A stretch of 64,000 bases of DNA from Tupaia tana (GCA_026018925.1 JAKSZU010000016.1:58657575-58721574), one strand, 5' to 3'. Positions 1-11,509 are shown, counted from the first letter of the stretch. Notes: generated by a model not told the origin, from the sequence alone. A program made the numbers and translations.

Positions 1-21
1 TTGGTAGATATTGCCAATTTC

Positions 22-66
22 CTTTTGCTATAGGGCATGTATGCTCGCTAGAGACAGAGCAAGTCT
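22..66 (-). repeat. tRNA-SINE 3'-end remnant
   Basis: TTTGCTATAGGGCATGTATG followed by a GA-rich run is the reverse complement of the SINE 3' end. The rest of the copy is unrecognisable. The first 20 bases (GATATTGCCAATTT) resemble reverse-oriented L1. Confidence 0.5.
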
Positions 67-139
67 ATATTCTGGAACCAGGCAGTGGGGCAGTGGTAAA
101 ATGTGATGCTATTGTGGGATGGCTTCTGCAATGATATTC

Positions 140-1020
140 AGGTTCTTAATGCTTCAAAGAATTAAATGAAACATACCCATAGCTAAAGAAAAAGGTAGTT
201 TATTAAGTAAAAGGGAAAGTACAATCCCAAGAGATAGGAGCAGGCCTGAGCAAAGAGCAGCTCAAAAGGTCCTGACATTCTTTTTTTAGAGGTCTTTGCC
301 TTAGGGTGCATGTACTCGACAGAGAGATAGACAGAGACAGTGAGAGGAAAAGTGAAATATCACCCCTGAGTGGGAAATGGCCACACTGCAATCCCTTCTT
401 CTCCATTCTCCTCCTGGGATCTTGGACACACACACACACAGCATGAGTTTTAAGCCACCAGATCAGGAACTCAAACTGTAGCCCACCGTAGTCCACCACG
501 TGGGAATGCAGCGACATAATTCCTACACCATCTGCTGGCTCCAGTTCATAATTTTTTAAATTTAGGTCATGTTGGTTGATAATTGGCTGGGCCCACTGAT
601 TGTTCTCATCTCACTGGCTCTATCAGACATGGCTGGACCCACTGATCCATCTCATTGGCTGTACTGAATGTGTTTTCATCAGCTAGATATCACCGCCTGG
701 AATCCTGCCAACATTACCTGGGGCAGGGAATTTTCTGCCCTGATCGGTTTTTCTGTCTAGCCACACAGGCAGATACTCCAGCCCCCTTACCTGCTTGCAT
801 TTGCTAGCTGTCTCCAGACTCAATACTCTGTGAGGCTGACCCACATGGGAAGGTTCTGGGTTCACATCTGGAACCTGGAGACCTTCCTGGGTACTTCAAG
901 CATTAAGTGTGCCCATTATCCAGGGTTGGCTGAAGCTAGGTGTGGATCGTGACATCAAGACCCTAATGGATGTGCTGTTTCTCTCTTGCTCGCTCATGTA
1001 GTAAGTGAATACACAAAACA
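140..1020 (-). repeat. LTR-like sequence interrupted by a SINE
   Basis: On the minus strand there are two CCAAT motifs (near 582-586 and 653-657), an AATAAA at 204-199, and a CT-rich stretch between. This layout resembles a gammaretrovirus-like endogenous LTR. An imperfect tandem repeat of about 70 bp spacing (GGCTGGGCCCACTGAT / GGCTGGACCCACTGAT) lies at 586-640. No termini or TSD were resolved, so the family is unassigned. Confidence 0.35.
281..542 (-). repeat. tRNA-SINE, long form
   Basis: It runs from the A-tail side (T-run, TTTGCCTTAGGGTGCATG) to the head (CATCTGCTGGCTCC). It is moderately diverged and lies inside the LTR-like sequence, so it is younger than that sequence. Confidence 0.85.
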
Positions 1021-1049
1021 AAAAACTCATATTCTACATTAACAATTTT

Positions 1050-1217
1050 TAAAAGATTTATTTTAGTTATTATTATTATTATTATTATTGTTTTAATCTT
1101 ACCAGAGAGAGAGAGAAAAAGATAAATTGAGAAAACAAGCCTCGAGATCCAAGACTTGAACCATGGTTGACCATGTGGGAGTTCAGCACCACAACCACCG
1201 TGCCTCCTGCAGGCCCC
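1050..1217 (-). repeat. tRNA-SINE, short form
   Basis: An ATT-rich tail is followed by CCAGAGAGAGAGAG, then the head complement GAACCATGGTTGACCATGTG and a terminal GCAGGCCCC. It has no central module. Confidence 0.8.
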
Positions 1218-1291
1218 AATATAATGATTTAAAAAAAACTTTGACTTGAAGAAGAAGCTTTAATTTGTATTTCCTTGGTGAAACAGTCTTA

Positions 1292-1552
1292 GGAACCAGC
1301 AGGTAGCATAATGGCTATGTCACTGGACTCCCACGTAGTCGACCACGGTTCGCGTCCTGGACCCGGTGGCTTAAAACTCACGCTGGGCGCGTGTGCGTGC
1401 ATGCCCAATATCCCGAAAGGAGAATGGAGGAGAAGGGATTGTGGCGTGACCATCCCCCCTGGGGGGTGATTTCTCGTTTTCTGTCTCTATGTCTCTCTCT
1501 GTCTGGCGAGCGCACACGCCCTATAGCGAAAACCTCTCAAAAAAAAAAAAAG
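1292..1552 (+). repeat. tRNA-SINE, long form, fairly young
   Basis: The head GGAACCAGCAGGTAGCATAATGG, the CCCCCCTGGGGGG hairpin and the end CCCTATAGCGAAAACCTCTC are followed by an A12 tail. Diverged duplications AACAGTCTT flank it (1282-1290 and 1556-1564). Confidence 0.9.
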
Positions 1553-1721
1553 GTGAACAGTCTTCCTATTTTGCAGTCATCTATATATCCTCATTTATAA
1601 CTTTGTCTTATGTCCTTTGATCATTTAACCAGTCAAGTCTTAGTATTTTTTAAACTATATGAGTTTTTTGAGTAATGTGGCTATCACACTTTGTGCAAAT
1701 TATTTTTGTTTTGCCTTTTTA

Positions 1722-1800
1722 TGGGGTTGTCAGAAAAGTCATGACATATTTTGTCTGTTTTTCTATGCAAAAATGTGTCACGACTTTTCAGATGACCCAA
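1722..1800 (+). mobile_element. Mariner-type palindromic MITE, copy 1
   Basis: This 79-bp element is flanked by TA on both sides (1720-1721, 1801-1802). The left end TGGGGTTGTCAGAAAAGTCA mirrors the complement of the right end, TTGGGTCATCTGAAAAGTCG, so it is almost wholly a terminal inverted repeat. It has no coding capacity. Related copies are at 30690 and 40645. Confidence 0.75.
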
Positions 1801-2228
1801 TAGTTTATGTGATGCTTCATATATAAAATACTTACAAGCATTCTACAGTCAAGCACGTTGGGGCCTTTCAAAAATCTCTTACCATACACTGTTTTTAGAT
1901 CTACAAATGGTTCTGGAAGTGTGGTCTCTGGGTCAGAAGTATTAGCATCACCAGGAACCAATGGAAATACAAACTCTGTTCCACTGAAGACCTACACAAT
2001 CAGAAACTACAATGTGTGTTTAGCTCTGCAGGAGAGTCTGATGTAAGGGAGTTTGGGAGCCTCAGCTCAAGAAAGGTCTTTCTCACCTAAGCTTTTCTCT
2101 GAGCTTCTTACTTTGCATACCTCTTCCATTTACAGTATAAAGAACTGAGTGATACTGTTTTTCTCCCAGATCTCCATTCATTTGTGATGCTTCCTTTATC
2201 TTAAGTTGTATAAACTTCTAGGTTTGCC

Positions 2229-2330
2229 TTTTTTTTTTTTTCAAACAGCTTTATTGGTTGGTTCACATTGCTCAGAAATTCAGGATGTCTATCAGCTCAA
2301 GGAGTGCTGGAGGTAGCGCCAGACGTCTTA
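2229..2330 (-). repeat. Candidate retroposed mRNA 3' end
   Basis: A T13 run at 2229-2241 is followed by an AATAAA complement at 2250-2255, eight bases inside it. That is the layout of a polyadenylated transcript inserted on the minus strand. The source gene, the 5' limit and a TSD were not recognised. Confidence 0.4.
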
Positions 2331-3318
2331 GAAGTCTATTTCCCCTGTTCTGAAAGCTTATCTTGGGGGCTTTATCCTGGGTCCTTTTAGTAACCCGAGT
2401 GAGAGGCCTCATCGTGGGCCCTCTTTTATTAACCCCTGCTTGCCTATTTTCTTAGGAACTCTCCATATCTCACATACCATAAAATGCATCCACTTAAATT
2501 ATCCTGATTCATTAATCTAGACCATTCCTGTCTATGTCATAAGTCAATAGAACAGGACACTAAACATAAGCTTAAAGATGTGGTGGGTTCAAGAAAAAGG
2601 ATAGGATTCTTGCTATACTTTGTCATCCGAACTATGACATAATGAGATATATATATTCAGTCTCTGCTACTGGTTCCTGGCACAGAGCTCCTAAAACTCT
2701 TTAATTTCCTAGGCAATAAGGACGCTAGGAGAATTTCTTGTCCTAATATTTGGTCTTTGACCAGGTTCTGACACAGAGCTCCCAATCCGTTGGCATTTCC
2801 AAGGTGATAGCAGCATCTTTTGTTCTAATGAGAGCTTGTTCTTGATGGGCTCTTGGATGGGGCCTGGTCACCATCATTAGAAGCTTGGAACTTTGGGCCC
2901 CATTCCTTCCCTCTAGGGAGAGAAGCTGGAGATCAATCATGCCAACGATGAAGCTTGAACTAAATCCCTGAGCTATGGGGTTTGGAGAACCTCCAGGTGG
3001 GTGAATATATTAACCTGCTAGAGGGAGGTGTACCCCAACTCCATGAGGATAGAAGCTTCTGTGCTTGGGACGCTTCCAGACCTTGGCCTATATCTTTCTC
3101 TACCTGTATCCTTTAAAACATCCTTGGTAATAAATCAGCAATAGTAAGTAAATAGTTTTCCTGGATTCTGTGAACTACTCTACAAAATGGGCGAACTTGA
3201 AAAGGGGATCATGGGAACCACGATTTGTGGCCAAGTAGACAGAAGTTGTGACCACTCTGGGCATCTGCATTGGCAATGGTCTTGTGGGAGCGAGGCCTTT
3301 CTCTGTGGAGTCAGCACT
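2331..3318. repeat. Ancient LTR-like sequence, unassigned
   Basis: The part 3040-3318 resembles the 3' region of an old mammalian LTR: a TATCCTTTAAAACATCC segment, AATAAA at 3129-3134, then GTAAATAGTTTTCCTGGATTC and a G-rich end with CAGTCTTGTGGGA-like sequence. 2331-3040 has no clear homology I can name. Confidence 0.35.
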
Positions 3319-3518
3319 AATTCCAGTTAGTGTGAGAAACGAATTATAGAATACCAGTTGCAGTCAGATGGTTGGTGTGGGTGAAAAGAAATACACGCAT
3401 CTAATGTCAGAAGTGAAATACTGAGAGTACTTTGGTGTGGGCACAAAGAGAAAAATAGTTGTTTTTTCCTATATTCCTCAACCCATGTACAATGGGGAGA
3501 ACTGGTTTGCTTTTGTTT

Positions 3519-3756
3519 TTTTAGGTTTTTGCCAGAGGGCACATGTGCTCACCAGAGAGAAACAAAGAGGGAAAGCGAGAAATCACACACCCCCTCCCCA
3601 GGGGGCAGGGGGAATGGCTACTCCACAATCCCTTCTCCTCCATTCTCCTCTAGGGATCCTGAGCACACAGGTACTTTCACTAGGCATTTTGCTCAAGCCA
3701 TAGAGTCGGCCATGTGGGATCAAGGCGCCTACACCACCAGCCACCTATTGGCCCCA
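3519..3756 (-). repeat. tRNA-SINE, long form, diverged
   Basis: TTTTTGCCAGAGGGCACATG begins the reverse-oriented copy, and CCACCTATTGGCCCC ends it. The hairpin region is expanded to CCCCCTCCCCAGGGGGCAGGGGG. Confidence 0.85.
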
Positions 3757-3832
3757 GAGAGAACTGTTTTTATTCTACCACTCAGAAATAAATATTGTGC
3801 CCAGTTTTGAACTACCCAACATGTAAAATTCA

Positions 3833-3885
3833 TCATCTTGCTTTCATTTTCCCTCCCAAGACTGACTGCCCCTGAGGTAGGGGCA
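3833..3885 (+). repeat. Short unassigned repeat, copy 1
   Basis: TTCATTTTCCCTCCCAAGAC and the following GACTGCCCC recur with few changes at 6466-6500, about 2.6 kb away on the same strand. Confidence 0.4.
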
Positions 3886-4377
3886 GGTAGAGAGTATTAC
3901 CTATGAATTTTACTTCAGCACAGAGTAGAAGGTGTTACAAAAAGACTGCCATGTAAGGATGAAGTGTGTTTGATAGGACTTAGAAGAACAGCACCAGATT
4001 GTGTAACACAGGAAGGGCCACAAAGAGTGACAGAAGACAGACCCGCTGTATGAGTGTGAAAAGAGTGGGGCCAATGGCCTTCTAACCAGAAAACAGTGAT
4101 ATTCCTTGTTCCAAAGTACGTTTATGAGCTTAATTACTCAGCGCCATCACATGAGCATATGGTAAGTCCCCTTACAGATGAGAGCTTTTACTCTGATCCA
4201 GCCCACATGTCACCTTCCATGGCAATTTGTACGGAAACAGTATGAAGTCTAGGATAGTTTTAAATCCAATTCAAATTTTATAAAGGGCTGGCAATAAGCA
4301 AAACTTTGAAGTAATCTATACGGTATTTGAAAATAATTGAGAACTGTGACAATTTTAAATTATGCTTGGGAGGTATC

Positions 4378-4645
4378 TATTTTTTTTTTTTTTTTTGAAG
4401 TTGCTAAAGGGTATGTGTGCTTGCCAAAGAGAGAGAAAGATAGAAGAAAAGTGAGAAAGCATCCCCCTACCCTGTGCTCCCCCCTTTTCTGCAATCCCTT
4501 TTCTTCCATTTTTCCCTCCTTTTGGGATATTGGGCATGCACACACATGTACCCAGAGTGTTTTTCAAGCTGCTGGGTCTGAGATTTGAACCACGCAGCCA
4601 TGTGGGATCCAGCTGCCTTTATCACCATGATACCGGCTGGCCCCA
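4378..4645 (-). repeat. tRNA-SINE, long form, old
   Basis: A T17 run and GCTAAAGGGTATGTGTGCTTG open the reversed copy; GATACCGGCTGGCCCC closes it. It lies about 500 bp beyond the TYW1 stop and could be transcribed as part of the 3' UTR. Confidence 0.85.
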
Positions 4646-5140
4646 GGAGGTTTTATCTTAAGATATAAGAAAGGGATCTCATTCTTATCTTAGAGGGAGC
4701 AGATACATTTAACTAAGGATACAATTCAACAGTAAATAGCTGCTCCACAAAAACCTAATGGCCTAGAAAGAGAAAGAGAAACAGAAACAGATACTCATCC
4801 CTCATGGACACACTCATAAACAGCATTCTAGAAAGGCTTACTAATTATAATTCAAAACTATCAGTTAAATCCTAAATGACAATTGTGTACTCCCCCCCTT
4901 ACACACAAAAAATTTTCCCTCTCAGAAGTAAAATCATAAAAGGGACTGAGTTTCTGAAACAAATGCCAAGGCTGAGTCTCAGACACTCAAAATGTCTCCT
5001 GTCCCTGTGTTTTGTCTTACAATCCCGTCAATATGAAATATAATTTGTGTAATTTGCCCTTGGAAAAAAATCACAGTAGAGTCCAAGAACCTTCCAGGGC
5101 CACCAAGTTTTTGTCCTTCAGCATCCTGAAGTCAGATATC
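4646..5140 (-). other. TYW1: Probable TYW1 3' UTR and flank
   Basis: This non-repetitive sequence directly follows the TYW1 stop codon. I found no AATAAA or ATTAAA on the minus strand here, so the polyadenylation site is unplaced. It may use a variant signal, or lie beyond the SINE that starts at 4645. Confidence 0.5.
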
Positions 5141-5362
5141 TCAACATCCAGAAATATCCTTTGACTTGTTCTTTCTCTGATATCTTTTGTCCTTGGGATC
5201 AAAGCCTCTTTCACGGGCACCAAATAATGCCCAGTGAGGAGTTTTTGCCATATAATCCTTTGTGCTGAATGTTTTTGATCCACCACTATTTTCATATTCC
5301 TGGATGAGCTCCTGGAAGCGGTTATAATCGATCCATGTCCACCATTCTCTATCAATCTTAAA
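5141..5362 (-). CDS. TYW1: TYW1, terminal coding exon (C-terminal 73 residues and stop)
   Basis: TYW1 makes 4-demethylwyosine from N1-methylguanosine-37 of tRNA-Phe and pyruvate, the second step of wybutosine synthesis. This exon encodes the end of the protein. Read on the minus strand from 5362 it begins FKIDREWWTWIDYNRF, continues through KTFSTKDYMAKTPHWALFGA, and ends in a basic tail (KDKRYQRKNKSK) and SGC before a TGA at 5143-5141. This agrees with the TYW1 C-terminus I know. The acceptor is a pyrimidine-rich tract ending in CAG at 5363-5374. The exon starts in phase 0, matching the phase-0 donor at 11901, so HKK joins FKI. The 222 bases hold 74 uninterrupted codons. An overlapping open frame in another phase (5071-5355) is a shadow. 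I see no disabling change. Confidence 0.95.
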   Translation of the reverse strand, partial: FKIDREWWTWIDYNRFQELIQEYENSGGSKTFSTKDYMAKTPHWALFGARERGFDPKDKRYQRKNKSKDISGC

Positions 5363-7047
5363 CTGGAAGAGGAAAAAAAAAAATTGTCAGGTCACAAGTA
5401 AAAACATACACAGGAAAAATACCAAATATATACATATATTTTAAAATCACATATGTGCTTAATCTTTTCTTCCTATCATGTTAAAGAAAACTCTTTCTTG
5501 TTCCGGATAGGGATTCCTATCAAAGTAATGTGTGCTTCAGTCAAAGCAGAGTTTCTTTCCCTCTGGACCTGCTGTCAGGCTGGACCTAGACGACAAGTCG
5601 GATTGTCCTGAGCAAAATCACTGACAGAGACTTCGACAAAGAGTTCACATTTTGGGTGTTACCAATGTGCTAATGGTCAAGCTAATTCTAATTCCTAGCA
5701 CTGCCACTTTTTATCTGGTATGCATTTTCATGGCTGTGTTAACAACACCTAGTGGAATCCTTTTTATTACTAAACTTCCCTTATTAGTGAGGCTTTAATC
5801 AATGATTTCTAATTCTGAAATGCTAACTAAATGACTCAAACTAGCCTTTTTAGCCTAATGTAGATACAACATCTCATTAATGGAAAGCCTTGTTAAGAAT
5901 TTCGGTTCAATAAAAGGGAATAATCCAATTTGTACTCTCTTAAGAAAATTGCTTCTCCAAAGTCACTGTGGAATAATGACCTGAAATGAAGAAAACAGAA
6001 AAAAAGTACAAGAGGCTCTGAAGGAAATACTAACTGAACTGTGAAGGCTTTTAATTCAAAGCATCTGTTTGGCATTCATTTGTTAAATGCATAACTAATA
6101 AGTGGGTTGATACTTGACTTCTAAACTGATTAGTCTTTCGTTTATGTCATTGTCTCTTCAAAAACCTTGATGAATTCTATAAATCAAGTTAAGTAACAAT
6201 TTTCTATTCCAGCTCAGAAAAACTGGAAATATACAGGTTACTGGATGTACACTCTAAAAATGTACTGGATTTAAATGACATCTGATTTTTTTTTTGCCCA
6301 AAAGCTAAGTGCTTTCTAGGAGGACAACATCCCAAACAAATAAAAAAGTTTAACTGGTCTATCTATGAATTATGAAAAGTTTTCTTCTAATAAGACCATT
6401 CTTTGAAACTGTGTCCAAGGGCCTTATTAATTCTACAACCTGAGATGTGAAATCCATTACCATGCCTTCATTTTCCCTCCCCAAACTGACTGTCCCCGAG
6501 TGTTCTCTGCTGCTGTGAAAAAAAAAATACCCACTGTCATTCCCAGGCGTTGAGCCTCAAAACTGTAGAACTGAAGGTGAGCCTGCCCTTCCTCGGCCAC
6601 ACGCATCCCCAAAACAGTCTATGCCGTTGATTCACCCTGAACAATATTTCTGTCACTGGTGGCCAGATACCGTTCTAACAAGGCTCCCACTCCAGGACTC
6701 AGCCATAGTCTTCTAGGATGAAGAGAAAAATGAGGTAAATCACACCCCACGCCTGGGCTTCCCAGAATGTTGGCCCTGCAAAAGAGTTCGGGGTTCCCCC
6801 CTTTGCTTGCTTAGAAAAATAAATAACCACATTTTCCTCTTCCCTATTTTTTTTTTCCTTTTTTTGATTTAGATCTCTGTATTTGAAGTCCATAATCCTG
6901 GTCTTCCTTCCCCCTCAAAAGCTAACAATAATCACTTGCCATGGATATTTTAAAGGAACTAAAGGATTAGTTTGGACTATAGCAATAGATCTAAATTTTC
7001 TTTACCACAACCTACCATGAGAAATACATTTTATATCTCAATCTAGT

Positions 7048-7059
7048 ACATGTGTGTGT

Positions 7060-7097
<38 letters not shown>
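7048..7097. repeat. Alternating TG/CA microsatellite
   Basis: TGTGTGTGTGCGCACACAC passes into a CA run ending at 7097. The alternating purine-pyrimidine tract has a self-complementary centre (TGTGCGCACA). Confidence 0.9.
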
Positions 7098-7099
<2 letters not shown>

Positions 7100-7224
7100 A
7101 ATGCAACTTTCAGAAAACTAAAAGCAATACATTTCATTTTTAAAAACTACAGGCTGCAAACCACTACACTGATTTCCCAACTCCTCGGGAGTTTGAAAAC
7201 ATGTGCATTAAAAGATCTGGTTTG

Positions 7225-7430
7225 GGAGTCAACGGGTAGCATGGTGCTGAACTCCCACATGGCTGGTTTGAGTCCTGGACCTGGCAGCTTGCTTTCTCAC
7301 TTTCCCTCTCTCTCATTCTCTCTCTTTCCCTCTCTCTCTGGTGAGCACATGTGCCCTACAGCAAATTTTAAAATAATAATAATAAATAAAATTAAACTCA
7401 TAGTTTGTTTTTAAAAATAAAAGAAAGAAA
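7225..7430 (+). repeat. tRNA-SINE, short form keeping the long-form end
   Basis: A diverged head (GTCAACGGGTAGCATGGTGC) runs into GCTTGCTTTCTCACTTTCCC and then GTGAGCACATGTGCCCTACAGCA and an AAT-rich tail. Probable TSD: ATCTGGTTT at both ends. Confidence 0.8.
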
Positions 7431-7598
7431 GAAATATCTGGTTTCTTCTGACTCTTACAACTCTACTCTAGCTTAAAAATGGAAGAAATTAGCTGCACAG
7501 GGAGGACAACTGTAAGCTAAACCTGACAACTAACATCCCTGGTACCTTGTGTCCAAGAAAACCACCTGGAAACATGAAGAGCTGTAGCACCAAGTAGG

Positions 7599-7938
7599 TG
7601 TCTTAACTCAGACTCCCATAACCAAATAGACAGAGTAGGTGACTTAGCAACAGAAATGAATTTTCTCACAGTTCTACAGGCTGGAATTCCAAGATCAAGG
7701 TTTTGGCCAACTTGGTTTCTAGCAAGCCCTCTTTTCTGGTCGCCTACTTGCTGTGCCTCACATGGCCTTTTCTCAGTGAACTCCCTGATGTCTCTCCTTC
7801 GAGGGACACTAATGCTCTCAGAGCAGGACTCTATCCTTACGACTTACTTAGCCTGAACACTTCTGTAGAAACAGCCTCGCAGGGGTTAGGAACACAACAT
7901 ACAAATGCTGAGGAAATACAAACATGCAGTCCGTAACA
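7599..7938 (+). repeat. MLT1-like LTR (ERVL-MaLR)
   Basis: It begins TG (TGTCTTAACTCAGACTCCC), passes through GCAACAGAAATGAATTTTCTC and a TTCTACAGGCTGGAATTCCA segment, and ends GTAACA at 7938. This matches the ancient mammalian MLT1-type LTR as I remember it. It is a solitary LTR with no internal viral region, and strongly diverged. Confidence 0.65.
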
Positions 7939-8517
7939 GCAGGGTACTCTGACATGAGCCGTACTCTCAGTCCCAAAGGACAAAACTGAGTCTATATATG
8001 CACCCTCTCTCAGGACAATCTGAAAATAATCACACTGAATAATAATAGCCCAGAAAAAGTCAAACTGTGTCATGCCGAAGGCAGAAACTGAAAGGGCAAA
8101 ATTTAGTGACTGACAGAAAACAGTGCTGAAAGACAGCTGCATATCAGCAGACGTACAAGTCGAGGTTAAGTATCCTGAGACGTGAGGTCACCCTGCTTCA
8201 TTCCTCAACTCCAACAATAAGGGAAGAAATAAATCTATGTAGAAATGCAAATGGACTCAAAAGGTCATAGATGATCTCAGAAATCCACCACAAGCACAAC
8301 GAGGCACAGCACTGACTAAGGAAAGCAGGCTGTGCGGATCCGGGCCCCGATGGCCGGACGAGCCAGAGGGGCTCCCACTATCCGGAACAGTACGCTGTTG
8401 TACACAGGCCCCTGTTATTATTATTTTCTCATCTTTCCCACGGGGAAAATGACACTAATGAAAACAAAGGTTCTTCAATGCAAATGTTTAAAAAGAGCCG
8501 GTTAAAGCTGGCAGATT

Positions 8518-8770
8518 AAGGCCAGCAGGTGGTATGGAGATTAAAGTGGCTGGATCCCACATGGCCAGCTGGACAGTTCAAGACCCAGACCCAGAGACTT
8601 AAAAATATGCCAGGCACGTGAGCATGCATACCTAAAATCCCAAGGAAAACGGAGGAGAAGGGGCTGTGGCATGGCCATCCCCCGAAGGGTGACTTGTCAC
8701 CACTACTCCCCATACCTCTCTAGGAAGGACATGTATCCTATACCAAAATATAAGGGAAAAAAAAAAAGGC
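8518..8770 (+). repeat. tRNA-SINE, long form, old
   Basis: Head AAGGCCAGCAGGTGGTATGG; central AAACGGAGGAGAAGGGGC; the hairpin is eroded to CCCCCGAAGGGTG. It ends at an A-rich tail near 8770. Confidence 0.85.
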
Positions 8771-9253
8771 AGGCTGACCTTGGGATCTGAGGAACAACAT
8801 AATGCTAAGTTCCCTAGGTTTTAGTTTTGACTTACATATCCCAGACTGAGCACTGGGAAAAGCTCTAACGGGTACAGATAATAAGCCCCAAGGAAAGGCT
8901 GTTCTCACAAGGCAAAGGACCAAGGGAAGCGCAGCCTATCAAGACAGAAATCTTTTAGACAATAACCACTCTAGACCATGAGAAAAACTGGCCTCATTCT
9001 GACCTGGTCAGCAAACCGAGTGGGATTCCTAGACTTCACCTTCACCTAGCTGTAATGAGGCACCTCTACCCACTCTGACTTGCAGGGAGGTGTCCCAAGA
9101 GGTGGAGTGGGGAATGCTGACCCTCCCTTCTCATCTACATAGTGTCCCCAAGAAACTCACTTCAATTATGATGGTACAGTAGCTTGAAAGTGAAAGGTTG
9201 GAAAAGATATACCATGCAAACAATCAAAAGTGGGGTCTGGATGACGGTGGAAT

Positions 9254-9256
<3 letters not shown>

Positions 9257-9287
<31 letters not shown>

Positions 9288-9316
9288 AATAAATAAATAA
9301 AAATAAAAATTCCATG
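9257..9316. repeat. A30 homopolymer and AAAT-rich tract
   Basis: About thirty A residues are followed by AAT/AAAT repeats, like the tail of an insertion whose body is no longer recognisable. Confidence 0.7.
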
Positions 9317-9545
9317 AAGCAGACTCCTCCCCCTGCCATGGGAAGATTCCGTGTTTGCATCTAGAGACCTCACTGAGTTTGCTGGACATGCACATGCCCG
9401 TGATCCGAGGGCTAGCTACAACGGTGTGGACTGAGGAAACAGGGTACTGTTGGGGATACTTCGTTCTCTCTCACAGAAGAAATACATATAAGCTTTTTTT
9501 AAAAAAATCTACAATTGCAGTTAAAGACTCCAATGCTCCTCTTTT

Positions 9546-9788
9546 TTTTTAAAATAGATTTTTGCCATAGGGTGTGTAAGCTTACTGGAGAGAGAAATAG
9601 AGAAGGAAAGTGAGAAATCACCCCCGAGGGATGGCCATGCCACGATCCCTTCTCTCCCGTTCTCCTCCTGGGATTTTGGGCACACAGGTGCCTGGTGTGT
9701 TTTTCAAGTCACCAAGTCTGGGTCTCAAATCATGCTGTCGGCTATGTGGGAATCCAGCACCTTAATGACCATGCCATCTGCTGGCCCC
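9546..9788 (-). repeat. tRNA-SINE, long form
   Basis: It runs from TTTTTGCCATAGGGTGTG to CCATCTGCTGGCCCC. The flanks AAAGACTCCAATG (9522) and AAAGACTGCC (9789) look like an eroded TSD. Confidence 0.88.
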
Positions 9789-10299
9789 AAAGACTGCCTT
9801 TTCTATCAAATAGTAATTTTTAAGGCACTATCTTACCTAAGAAAGTAACAATACATAAAAAGCTGTGAAATAAAAATCAGCTTTTGGCATTTCTTTTAAG
9901 ACTCACTTTGCTAAGTTAATTCTCTTTGTGGCTACGATAAAAATTAGCATTTCAAATAGCAGGGGGCTTTCAGTTCTGTTGCTCAATGTTCCCAGGAGAT
10001 AGCTTTCTAAATGTTTAAGTCTCTGACAGTTCATAGGCCAGATAAACACAATCTAACTGCAATCAAAGCACGAGAGTCTTCTAACCTCATGTTTGAGACT
10101 AGAGTGTGTAAAATTTTAACCGAGCAATTCTCATATTATTAAGTAGCATTAATCTAAGTAATTAAGTAATCTCACTATTAAGGAAGTGAGATTGTGGGGG
10201 TGGGGCTGTGTGGAAGTAAGTCTTTCATGTCCCAAATTAAGTCGGACTTTATTTGCATGGAAAGCATTTATAGAAAAGGTATTCTATCTTTGACCTTTA

Positions 10300-10915
10300 T
10301 TAGCTTTTTGGTATTAACTTATTGTAGTATAATTCATATAACATAAAATTCCATTTTTAAAGTGTATGATTCAGGGCTGGCAGGGTGGTTGAGATGCTAG
10401 ACTCTCACATGAATCACTAATGTTCAATTCCTAGACCTGGAAGCTTGAAAATCACACCAGGCATGTGTGCATGCATGACCAAAATCCTGAGAAGAGAACA
10501 GAGAGGGGATTGTGTGGCCATCCCCTCTGGAGGGTGATTTTTCACTGTCTCTCTCGGGCGAGTGCACGTGTGTTATAGCAAAAACCTAAGGAGAAAAAAA
10601 TAAAGTTAAAAAAAAAAATGAAGTGTACAATTCAGTGATTTTTAGTATAATCACAAAGTTGTACAGCCAACACCACTTTATAATTCCAGAACATTTTCAT
10701 CACAAGAAGAAATCCTATACCTATTAGCAGTCATTTCCATCTGCTCTTCTCCCAGCTCCTAGCAACCAGCAATCTACTTTTTGACTATGAATTCACCTAT
10801 TCTGGACATTTCCTATAACTGATATCCTATATGTGGTCTCTTACGGCTGGCTTTTTTTTTTTTTTTAACCTAGAACAATATTTTCAAAGTTCATCCATGT
10901 GGTTAGTTTTTCTGT
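10300..10915 (-). repeat. L1 (L1M-type) 3' region, reverse orientation
   Basis: Segments such as AAGTGTACAATTCAGTGATT, CAGAACATTTTCATCACAAG and TTCACCTATTCTGGACATTT match the reverse strand of old mammalian L1. A tRNA-SINE at 10374-10619 splits it. Confidence 0.75.
10374..10619 (+). repeat. tRNA-SINE, long form, inside L1
   Basis: Head AGGGCTGGCAGGGTGGTTG. It duplicates the L1 target: AAGTGTATGATTCA on the left and AAGTGTACAATTCA on the right. Confidence 0.88.
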
Positions 10916-10919
10916 TTGT

Positions 10920-11078
10920 TTGTTTGTTTATTTGTTTAGGTTTTTGTCATAGGGCACATTTGCTTGCCAGACAGAGAGAGGTAAGTAAAGTGAGAAATCA
11001 CTCCCGGGCGGGGGTCGGGGGATGGCCACACCACGATCCCTTCTCCTCCATCCTCCTCTTGGGATTTTGGGCATGCAA
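10920..11078 (-). repeat. tRNA-SINE, head missing
   Basis: Only the 3' half is present, from TTTTTGTCATAGGGCACATT to GGGATTTTGGGCATGC. The copy stops abruptly before the tRNA-like part. Confidence 0.8.
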
Positions 11079-11360
11079 GAAATGGACTTTAACTTTGTTA
11101 GGCATTATTTACCTAAGAAAGATAATAGATTCAGCTACTTGTTCTGTCTAATAAATGCCCTAAAGGGGAAAAATAGAAACTGTGTCATCAACTAAAATCT
11201 CAACTAAATTCTCCAGATACAAGATTCAAAGTGATCTAAAATTTGATAAATACCTTAAAAGTTCTCTGACAGTTAGAAATTCATATGGGGGTTGTTGACT
11301 ATTTTAGCTTTTCCCTGTCATTCCAGGAAAGGCCTAGCAGTTATTACAAGGGTGCTTTGC

Positions 11361-11385
11361 CTTTTTTTTTTTTTTTTTTTTTTTT
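11361..11385. repeat. T-run
   Basis: About 25 T residues with no attached element that I can identify. Confidence 0.8.
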
Positions 11386-11509
11386 AGCATGCACCTTTCT
11401 AAAACTTACAAACCAGAAAAGTATCTCAAGATATCTAGATAAATGCTAAAAAAGAAGGCATAGAAAAGAGTTTATGAACCCAACAGACAAAATTTAGCCC
11501 CCCCCCCCC

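Noticed and set aside
8335-8395. GC-rich patch as a CpG island or promoter
   Set aside because: It is only about 60 bp, with few CpGs and no associated exon or transcription signal.
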